Origin: Tenrec ecaudatus
Lineage: Eukaryota > Chordata > Mammalia > Afrosoricida > Tenrecidae
Direction: 5' to 3'
DNA length: 64,000 nucleotides
Assembly (NCBI RefSeq): GCF_050624435.1
Contig: NW_027459164.1
Location: 68,501 to 132,500, forward strand
The notes beneath the pieces were generated by a model, which saw only the letters and a list, made by a program, of their open reading frames with translations, was not told the DNA's origin and made no database searches. The first letter of the stretch is position 1, and every line of letters starts with the position of its first letter. Positions 55,606-64,000 of this stretch are shown in pieces. A program made the position numbers and the translations under genes.

Positions 55606-55797
55606 CAAAAAGCCAATTCCACCACCACTGAGTAAATTCTGACCCATAGTCATCCTATGTAGGGTTTCCAAACTGTAAATCTTTGATAGAGCAGAAAGCC
55701 TCATCTTTTTTCTGTGGAGTGGCTGGTGGGTTTGAATTGCTGACCTTGTGCTTTCACCAGCCCAATATTTAACCACAATGTCATGTGGAATCCTTAA
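55606..55797 (-). mobile_element. AfroSINE
   Basis: Directly follows the hAT element. 'ggagtggctggtgggtttga' gives the head in antisense. Confidence 0.75.
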
Positions 55798-56761
55798 GAA
55801 AATTCTCAAAGTACTTATACCCACTCAACACTTGTGATTTGTTTGGATGGTGTATTGACAGGTTACTAAACTTGATCTTTAAGTTCAATTGACTATTTGT
55901 ATCTCAGGGTTTTGCATCATTGTTACATCCAACTCCTGATTGAAAATATTTGTTGGGGGAGAGCAACTGAATGATGAGTGCTCAAGCAATCCTTCAGAGA
56001 CGGAGGGAGCATAAAGTATTCCTTATATAGCATGTATAGTGGTTTAGGTGTTATCGTTACTCTGGAGGTGATTTAAAGTACACAGGAGATGTGCATGGGT
56101 TGCATGCAAACAATATATCATTTTATGTAAGAGACTTATACCTTCAGATTTTGGTACCTGCTGGGAGTCCTGGTCCCCCTCTCCGTGTATACGGAGGGAA
56201 GACTATTTTAGGAGTAGAAGAATGTAAACATAAATTTACTTTTGAGTAAATGAGCCAATATATAGACTATAGATAACACCCCTCTCACTTGAAAAAGGAG
56301 GTTAAAAAACCTGAGTAGAGCAAGTGTTTATATTATTTAGCTTTGTTTTCCATATTCCCGTGTGAGAAAGAAATGTGAGCATTAATACTACATCTTTTAT
56401 TAAGTTGTACTCTAACTTGTGCCAAGTATGCTCAGAATTCCACGATTTTATGGTCAATAGTTTCATATATCTGAAGGTTGGATTCAGTAGTAAACATAAG
56501 ATGCACACACACATGCACACGGCTTTTTACCGGTTTGGAAACCTGGGTAGGTATGTAACTTGTTTCAGGCAAGTTTCTGGTGTGTTGATATTAAAGTCAC
56601 CATGACAGGCTATCCAGTCCCACAAATAGGGGATTTGTGATTAATTGTTTCACTGCCAAAGGGTTAAGCGACTCTATAGCTGTATAGTCTGGCCTTTGGA
56701 AGGAGAAAGATTTAAAGAGAAAGCTCACAAGGGCAACACAATGGTTCTTTCTAATCAAAAC
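55798..56761. other. AT-rich, nothing recognised
   Basis: Short open frames at 56,302-56,605 lie on both strands over the same bases and have no support. Confidence 0.35.
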
Positions 56762-56945
56762 CCAAAGGGAGCCCTGGTGATGCAGTAGTTACTTGTAGGG
56801 CTGTGACTCCACAAGGTCTGAAGTTGGAAAGCTGACTCTACTCCTGTAAACGGTTACAGTCTCAGAAAGGAACGGGGCAGTTCAACCCTGTCCTATAATG
56901 TCATTATGAGTCAGCATTGAATCGATGGTAGTGAGTTGTTGAAAC
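56762..56945 (+). mobile_element. AfroSINE
   Basis: 'gggagccctggtgatgcagt' to 'gagtcagcattgaatcgatg', complete but with a short internal deletion. Confidence 0.85.
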
Positions 56946-57189
56946 CAGAAAATTTAACGGTCTTCAGACCAAGACATTGCCATTTTCATTACTTAGCAGC
57001 AACATGGTAATTTTACCCATCCGTTTCAATGATGATTGAGGAAGACAGAATGATCATAAAATGGAATGCTGTGAACTGGAAGCCATCAAGCCAGTTGAGC
57101 CGGCTTCCACAATCTAGTGACCAGCTGTCTCTCATATTTAGCATGTCTTAAATATATTTAAAACAGTCGCTGATTCCAACTAATGTTAT

Positions 57190-57345
57190 GAAAAAAATAG
57201 TTGGCTGTTAATTAAAAGGTTGGAGGTTCGAATCCACCCATTGATAACCTTGGAAGAAAGACTTGTTTTCAATCTGATTATGAAAAACTAGATGTAGAAA
57301 ACCCTGATGATTGTCAACTGGTTTAAACTCAATATGTAAAAAAAA
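57190..57345 (+). mobile_element. AfroSINE, partial
   Basis: 'aaaggttggaggttcgaatc' is a good B-box. The rest is diverged. Confidence 0.55.
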
Positions 57346-57409
57346 AAGCATTGTATAAAACTAGAATGAATTTTGCCCAAAATGGTAAAGAAATTGGGTA
57401 AAAGATGGT

Positions 57410-57880
57410 TGTTAGATACCATTCAGTTTGTTCCTACTATAAGTGACCCTGTGTACAAAAGAAGAAAGCAACCCAGCACCATCTCTGTTGTTGTCTTCTC
57501 CTCTTGTTGGAACTATTGTGTCAGTCCACCTTGTTGAGCCTTCTTTTTCTCAGCCCTCTACATTACCAAGCATCATGATGTCTTTCTCGAGGGACTGCTG
57601 TGTCTTGGTGACATATCCAAAGTAAATGAGACAAGAGTCGTGCTACCCTCCCAAATGTATGTTGGAAGAAGTACAAGCTGAATGCTTTGTTTGTTTCTTG
57701 CAGTTTGTGGCATAGTCAGTATTCTTCACCAACACCATAATTCATAGAATCAACTTTCCAGTCTTTGTCCAGCTTTCATAAGCATGTGAGGTGAATGAAA
57801 ATAGTGTGACTTGGGTCAGGCACACTCAAGGTGACATCTTTACTGTTTTACACTTTAAAGAGGTACTTTGCAGCAGATTT
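57410..57880 (-). mobile_element. RTE-type LINE 3' end, antisense
   Basis: 'ttgttcctactataagtgac' at the tail, then 'tctttctcgagggactgctg' and 'tattcttcaccaacaccata', in the same order as the copy at 46,865. Confidence 0.8.
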
Positions 57881-59519
57881 CCCCAGTGAAAATGGCTCAT
57901 CTGCTTAGCATTGGTTAGTCTGCATATTGAAAGAACTGAAATCTACTTTGTTATACTTTTCAATTCTAACAAAATTTTTCTAAAGATTATCAGGGAATGG
58001 GTCTCTTAAATGATAAAAGTTTTTTATCTTCCAAAGGTTAAAGCTACCAAATATATATTAGAACTAATAAAGGAATTTATTAGTAAGGTCACAGCATACA
58101 ATGTCAATGTATTAAAATGTTACTGCTTTAAACTAGCATTTCAATTAGATAATAAAATCATAAATGTAGTTCAATTATTTAAATGTATACCATCGAAGCA
58201 CTGAGAACTATTAAACTCCTGAAAGAATACATAGTAAACAATTAATTATGAATATGGTAACTATATTTAGATTCATTGTAACTCAAATAAAAATTACTCT
58301 GGCTTTTGTGTCAAAATTGACAAGTGGACTTAAACTCTTTATGAGGATACAAAGAATCTAGCTTAGCCTAAAACAGTTTTTTAAAAGAACAAGGTTGGAG
58401 GCCTTATACAAGCTTATTTTATACTTATCATAAAACTACATTAATCACGCACTAGTATAATCCTTAAAGATATACACTGACCCTTAAAAAACAGGGCACT
58501 TATGATTTTATACATATATATGAATAAATTTATGTAGTGAAAAGGAACATGACAGCAAATTATTGCCTATAACAGTACAGAGAGCTCAGTCTGACTCAAT
58601 TTAGTGGGTCAGTTAATATAGTGAAGGTCTTTCAAACTCACCTAACCACTAGCCCCAGGCTAAGGCTGCAGACAGTAGGAAGATGAGGTGGTGAGGTGTA
58701 TTGGAGGCCAATAGTGCAGTGTGTTGAAGCCAGGTCACAAAGGAGCCTCACTGGGTAGTGATTTACAGTGGCTGGTTGGAGGTGTGGCATCTGTAATGAT
58801 GGCAAAAAAAAGGCGGAATTAGCCTGTATGCAGCAGACATGGCTAGGTGGAGTGGGGCCATAGTGTGGAACTGCATAGCACAGCAGTGTGGTGCATTCTG
58901 GCTTGAAAAGGTGGTACGGAGTGCTCCTCGGCCCACAGGCAGCACAGAATGCATGATGAGGCAGGGCACCTGGATTAAGCAGAGAACTGGGCTGACCACC
59001 ATGGAGGGAGAGAGTGGCAGGCCTCCAGAGAGCCATGTATCTCCGTCTCACCTCCAAAGAAGGTCATTAGACAGTGACCGGGTTGAAGTGCTAAACTCCA
59101 CCCATATCTTCTTACAGCTACCAGGTCGGCACAAAAAACCAAATTCTTGTTTTGCCACTAGAATTTAAGCAGCTGGCCAAAAGGTCAGTGAAGGAAAGGA
59201 TAGTCTTTGCAAAGCATACTGTGTTCTAACAACTGGACGTTTGGTGTGGGCAGAATTTCAGGCTTTTTCTCCAACATACATAATAACCATTTCACTTTAT
59301 CATATACCTCAATTGTAAAATCTGAAAGTTTGTAATATTTAGAGAAAAATCCCTGTGACCCTGTAACCATGCAAAAATTTCCTACTTACAAAAAAGCATA
59401 AGTCATAAAAGAAAAATAAATAGGACGTCATCAAAATGAAAAGCTTCAGTTTTTAAGAAGTTATCCATTAGCACCATAATGGATATGTATACAATGTGAT
59501 GTTTTTGAGTACTGTTTTC
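57881..59519. other. AT-rich then mixed intergenic DNA
   Basis: A minus-strand frame of 139 codons (58,638-59,057) lies in a GC-richer island. Its product has no domain that I know. No other feature was seen. Confidence 0.35.
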
Positions 59520-60870
59520 ATATTTTTCCCTCTTCCAGTATTTTCCTGAGATAATTTAATTTGTAGCATATGCCACACTGGTCTTCAACATTGAGTCTTA
59601 ATTTTTTAATGCTGGTCGAATCTTCAATCATCATTGTATGTTTGTCATGCAATCTATTGTGTTCCAGAAAGTTTTATTTAAAGATTTATCTTTGAAGCAT
59701 TTTAAAAAAGTAGTTTTAATAAAATTTGGTTTTCCTTTGTAATTGTGTTTGCTACAGTGGTATTGCCTGATAAAATATTTTCTTAGACTGTGACTCATGA
59801 CAGTACTAGAAAACCCATTGTCCTGGGCTCTGATACGCTGGTTGGGGGCCTTGGGTTGTGGATTGCAGCCTAATGGTCACCCAGGATGCCTTTCATCGTT
59901 CTCTAGCAATTCGTGACCAACCCAGGGGAGTAGGAGTAGTTTGGTCGGTGGGCTCAGAATAGGTTAGACACCTTTGCATCGTAAGGGTCCTTGCTTTGCA
60001 AAACTCAGAAGAGGCCATGTGCAGCAGATGCACCCATTACCACCTTAGTTGAGTCCAATAAGACCTACCAATCACTTCTGAAAGATGGAATTGTAAGTTC
60101 ATAGATTTCTCTTTTCCTCAGCTACTGGATTTGTCAGCCTGTATTATGGCGGTAGTAATACTGTCGTAATTTTCCAATTGAACTTGGTAGTTTCAATATT
60201 TCTTGTTAAAAAATGTGAGTATATTCAGTATTAGAGCATGAATTTTCATAGGAAGTTAAAGAAAAGTTTGGAAATTCTCTGAGGGCATACTGACAGATCA
60301 CAATTTCTATGAAATAAAAACAAAGTAAACCTAAACATCCAAATGCCTTTGTCGTCCAGGCACTAAAGGCTATTACTCATCTTGTCCAAGTAGCATTGCT
60401 TATAAAAATATATATATGAAATCATACAAAAAAATCAAAACAAGGAAAAAAATCACATGTGCATATATACAATTAATATATATATGCATATCATTTGATT
60501 TTATTTCCATGTGTTTTCATACTTTCTGTTTTTATTTTCCCGAGATAATTGAATGTGTAGCATATGTCATACCAGTCTTCAATAGGTATAGTTTTACTTT
60601 TTTTATGCTCGTCTAATCATCATGCATTATTGTATGTTTGTAATCTTCTTTATTGAGTTACACAAAGTTTTTATTTATAAAGATCACTTTGAAAGATAAA
60701 TGGAAAGAGTCCCCGATAAAAGTATTAAAAATGAAAAAAGAAAAACAAAGTGAACATAGTAACAATAAAGTTTTTTTTTTCATTTTTAATTGTGTATATC
60801 TTAGTGCTATTCCCTGATGGAATTTTTTTCATACTGTGTGTTGATGGAAGTAGAAAGCCCATCCATGTGT
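59520..60870 (+). repeat. pair of diverged direct repeats about 1 kb apart
   Basis: 59,530-59,830 and 60,530-60,860 share the order 'gagataatttaatttgtagc' / 'gagataattgaatgtgtagc', 'tcattgtatgtttgt' / 'ttattgtatgtttgtaa', and 'gtattgcctgat' / 'ctattccctgatgg'. Estimated identity is about two thirds. The family is unknown. Confidence 0.65.
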
Positions 60871-60943
60871 ATAGTCATTAGTGTTGATGAGAAAAGGTAT
60901 TTATGATGAAGAAGTTGGTCTTGTAAAATTCTATTATATGATC

Positions 60944-61423
60944 TGTCAGGGGAAGCCAGCCCCTAACACATCTCTATGGGTCCGGGACGGGCAATTGTAC
61001 AGCGATAATAATTCAAGATCATAGTAAAGTTATAGAGAGCATGAGAGATAGAAGTATTGAAATGGAATCAGACACAATTCATGGTAGCATGCTCACCTCA
61101 GCCCCGCTTGGTGGGCAAGAGCTTTAATGTTAGCCCAGGCTTCAATCTTCTCTGGGGACATGCAAGCCCCCTAATTACAGGTGAGGGCATTCATCACAGG
61201 AAGGTAATACAGTAATGACAGGAGGTAGTCTAGGGAAATACACACAATAGGAAGAGGAGGGATTCGGGGTATATATGTGACAAGATGGGCAGATCCTAGA
61301 TTTAGTGGCAGCTTAACCTTGTTCATCCTTGGATGGGTTTGACCTCTGGTGTCTCCTACAAGGAAACAGAAAACTACTATCTTTATCAGAAGGGACTGGA
61401 CCCTACTTGTTGTGAGATAAACA
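60944..61423 (-). mobile_element. solo LTR of the class II ERV family, minus orientation
   Basis: The start 'tgtttatctcacaacaag' lies at 61,423 and the end 'ggggctggcttcccctgaca' at 60,944 on the minus strand, giving about 480 bp with TG...CA ends. It contains all blocks that are scattered in the other copies. No matching target-site duplication was found at these borders. Confidence 0.75.
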
Positions 61424-61633
61424 GTGGTGTCTGCTTTAGATGGCTGATAGCTCTTAGGAAGAATGACCCCTCATCTACTCCTGATGACCTCCAAGTGTAT
61501 ATTCACAAGCAGCGAAGTTTGGTATATATTTGGGGGAGTCAGCTTTGGAGAAATCCTTCTGTTTCCCACAATCTCCAACTTTCTTTCTACCAGGTCTTAT
61601 TCTTCAACAACTCTTCCTTTTAGTTTCTAAGTT

Positions 61634-62320
61634 TTTAATTTTTAAAATTAAATAATTTTATTGTGTGCTTGTCCAACTCTTATCAAAATCCACACATACA
61701 TCTAGAGTGTCATGCACTTTTATACATTTGTTTCTCTCATCAGTCTCAAAACATTTTTTCTCTACTTGAATCACTAGTATTCACGCCTCATTTTTCCTCC
61801 CTCCCCCCTCCCCCATGGACCCTTGTTAATTTATAAAAAATTATTATTATGTCATATCTTACACTCTCCAATGTGTCTCTTCACCCACTTCTCCGCTGTC
61901 CGCCCCCCAGGCAGGATGTTATTTGTAGATCCTTGTAATCTGTTTCCACTTTCTCCCTCACCTTCTCTACCCTCGTGGTATCGCCACTCTCACCACTGGT
62001 CCTGAGGGGTTCATCTGTCCTCGATTTCCTGTGTTGCCTGTTCCTATCTGTACCAGTGTACATCCTCTGGTCCAGCTGGATTTGTAAGGTAGAATTGGGA
62101 TCATGATAGTGGTGGGGAGGAAGCATTCAAGAACTAGAGGAAAGTTGTATGTTTCATCATACATGTCCAATTTCCCACAGATGGGTTCTGGGTCCCACTT
62201 GATTTTTTTGGTTTTTGATACCTGATCCCTTCAATGCCTCGTGCTCTCACAGGCTGGTGCGCTTCTTCCATGTGTACTTTGTTGTTTCTCAGTTAGATGT
62301 CCACTTGTTCATTCTTACAT
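61634..62320 (-). mobile_element. L1-type 3' region, antisense, longest copy in the window
   Basis: Runs from 'aattttattgtgtgcttgtc' through 'tgtaccagtgtacatcctct' and 'aaaaccaaaaaaatcaagtg'-like antisense text to 'ctcagttagatgtccacttg'. It defines the order used to call the shorter copies. Confidence 0.8.
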
Positions 62321-62499
62321 AAACTTTTTGGTATAAATCGTTTAAACTTGCACTTTAGCCGCATATCATACCATCACTACCGCCATTCTATCCTACTCAG
62401 AATAGGAAGACAATTGTAGAGCTTTCTCACAGGGACCCTCAACCCCACCCCCACCCCCACTTCCTTGCCAGCACTGCCAGGAGGTTCCTGTGGAGCGTA
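62321..62499. other. flank with C-rich simple repeat
   Basis: (CCCCAC)n-like repeat at 62,441-62,461. Confidence 0.6.
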
Positions 62500-62922
62500 C
62501 TAGGACAGGACGGGACGCCCCTCAAGTGAGATGGGTGCTCTGTGCACGGCGTGGTCGGTCCGGTTGCACTACCAATCACGAGGTCAGCCCGTTGGAAACC
62601 ACCCATCAACACCCTTGTCGTTGCGCCCACTCAGAAACCTACAGGGGCGGTTGGTATGTTGGTTGTTTGGTCCTCCTCTGCTTCCTACCCATACGCAGGT
62701 CCGTTCAGGAGGTGGTGATAACTGGGCACCAACCTGGTCTGTCTTTTTCCTGTTCCTGCAGGGATCCGCCAGAAGTGCGGTGGATGGCACTTGGCTGTCG
62801 GATAGAGCGTCCGGAAGCGGGACACCGGAGGCGCATGCACGGAGGGTGGCAGCAGCCATTGTGGTGGCGATTCCTGTCCGGGACAATCAGCGGTGATGGC
62901 AGCGGCGGCGGCAGCATCTGTG
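62500..62922 (+). promoter_or_regulatory. GC-rich promoter and first coding exon of an unknown gene
   Basis: GC-rich, CpG-containing DNA leads to ATG at 62,896 in 'cggtgATGg'. The frame reads MAAAAAASV, then a strong donor 'ctgtg|gtgagt' with the intron from 62,923. An alanine-rich opening of this size, phase 0 and followed at once by a donor, is common in KRAB zinc-finger genes, whose KRAB exon follows kilobases later. The rest lies beyond the window. The gene identity is inference. Longer open frames over this region are GC-driven. Confidence 0.45.
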
Positions 62923-64000
62923 GTGAGTGTTCTGGGTCAGGCGGCGGCGGTAGATGATGGCGGTGTCTGACCTGGTCGAAGTTAGGCGACTGTCCTGCCA
63001 AGGACGCGCCATTGCCGGCTAGTGATGCATGCTCGTCCCGCTACTGCCACCCAGCGTTCACTTTCACTTTCTCTCCTGAGCTCTGTTGCCAACGCGATGG
63101 GACAAGAGGGCCCTGTGTCGCTGGCCAGAGTTTCAGGACGCCGGCAGCGTTGCCTCTGTCCTCCAGTTGGTGACTGAGCGCCGCGGTGTCCCGAGGTTGT
63201 ACCTGCAGCCTTACGGGTTGGTGGGCATCACTGCCGGTGTCCATCAGGCTTGGTGGACCAGCACAGGGCGCTCTCCTGCTGCTACCTTGCGGACCAGAGC
63301 GGTCCCCAAGGAGGCGTCATGAAAAAATAGAAGTTGGCGTGTTGGGAGCATTGGTCTGCGCGAACTCCTCTGGTCCTGGTGTCACCTCTACCTCTCCGGG
63401 CCTGGGCGGAGTCCTGACTGCCTGAAGCGGTGCTTGAATTTTTCCAAGAACTCACTTGGGGCCTGGGAACAGCCCTGGTGGCTCTCATGTGGCCAGAAAT
63501 TTGGTGTTTACTACCTGGGTCTGAACACGGCCACATCTCGTTGACGCCCGCCCAGCTCTATTGCAGGCGGTACTTGAGAGTGTTTCTCAAGTCCCAACTT
63601 TGGGTCCTGGGACCTGCCTTGGTGGCTCGTGGTCACCCGGCGAGTGGCAGTTTGCTCCTAGGCGACTCCTTGAGTGCATCGCTCCTCAGGTGGGGCCTGA
63701 GATGAATGATTCCACATAGGTCGCCAGCCCCACCGATATGTGGGACCTCCAGTGTGCAGCGCCTGCGTGGTGGGTGAGGGCACACCACTCTCCCCTCCTT
63801 TATTTCTGGGATGTTGGCCAGAGTGTCCCCGGACCTCTGAGAGTGAGTGCTATGGGGTCGCCTGGCTTGCCTTTGGCTGAAACCTGGTTCCTGGCGTGGA
63901 ATTTCTTTTGCTGAAATTGGTCATTTTGGGCCACCGTATGCATGCTGACACGCTTATCATCAGTGACGGTCGTTGAAGATGTTGGCTTGATGTTCTGGAT
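62923..64000 (+). other. GC-rich intron or promoter flank with a diverged tandem duplication
   Basis: 'cttggggcctgggaacagcc' / 'ctggtggctctcatgtgg' near 63,458-63,488 recurs as 'tttgggtcctgggacctgcc' / 'ttggtggctcgtggtc' near 63,598-63,633, about 140 bp apart. No exon could be assigned. Confidence 0.45.

Noticed and set aside
58638-59057. 139-codon minus-strand open frame
   Set aside because: The Cys/His/Pro-rich product does not fit zinc-finger spacing. No splice context, and overlapping frames are open on both strands.

Overview
The window is vertebrate nuclear DNA, with no prokaryotic gene organisation. The repeats point to an afrotherian mammal, most probably a tenrec. There are many copies of the tRNA-derived AfroSINE type (head near 'gccctggtggcatagtgg', tail near 'atgagtcagcatcgactt'). 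There are RTE-type LINE pieces whose 3' tail resembles the SINE tail, and two non-autonomous hAT elements resembling the SPIN family, which has been reported in tenrec. The species call is inference from repeats; no database search was made.

About 11.2-24.7 kb (+ strand) holds one recognisable protein gene, ANHX (anomalous homeobox). It has a GC-rich 5' region with a likely non-coding first exon, then eight coding exons from 14,095 to 24,720. Seven of the nine splice junctions agree in phase. The exon 5 to exon 6 step does not, so either an exon is missing from my model or the frame is damaged. Exon 6 is followed by a tandem array made from its own 3' end and splice donor.

Left of ANHX (0-11 kb) are a dead mariner transposon, an RTE 3' end, an antisense L1 ORF2 fragment, a decayed C2H2 zinc-finger remnant, a SPIN-like element and several minisatellites. 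Right of ANHX (25-36 kb) are LTR-like, RTE and L1 pieces, plus one unrecognised open frame of 235 codons on the minus strand.

From 36.5 to 54.7 kb, two copies of a segment carrying a CpG island and two exon-like blocks lie in the same orientation (unit A about 36.56-41.39 kb, unit B about 51.14-54.66 kb). Pieces of one LTR family lie at their edges. Between them is a defective class II (betaretrovirus-like) endogenous retrovirus on the minus strand, with primer-binding site, gag, dUTPase and protease remnants, but no recognisable reverse transcriptase.

From 55 to 62.3 kb the DNA is AT-rich and mostly repeats, including a solo LTR of the same family. From 62.5 kb to the end it is GC-rich and looks like the promoter and first coding exon of another + strand gene, possibly a KRAB zinc-finger gene, running off the window. 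Zinc-finger-like remains around ANHX would fit the human 12q24.33 arrangement, where, as I recall, ANHX lies beside a ZNF cluster. I found no convincing new multi-gene system. The most unusual items are the ANHX exon-end array, the LTR-bordered promoter duplication and the odd LTR junctions of the retrovirus.
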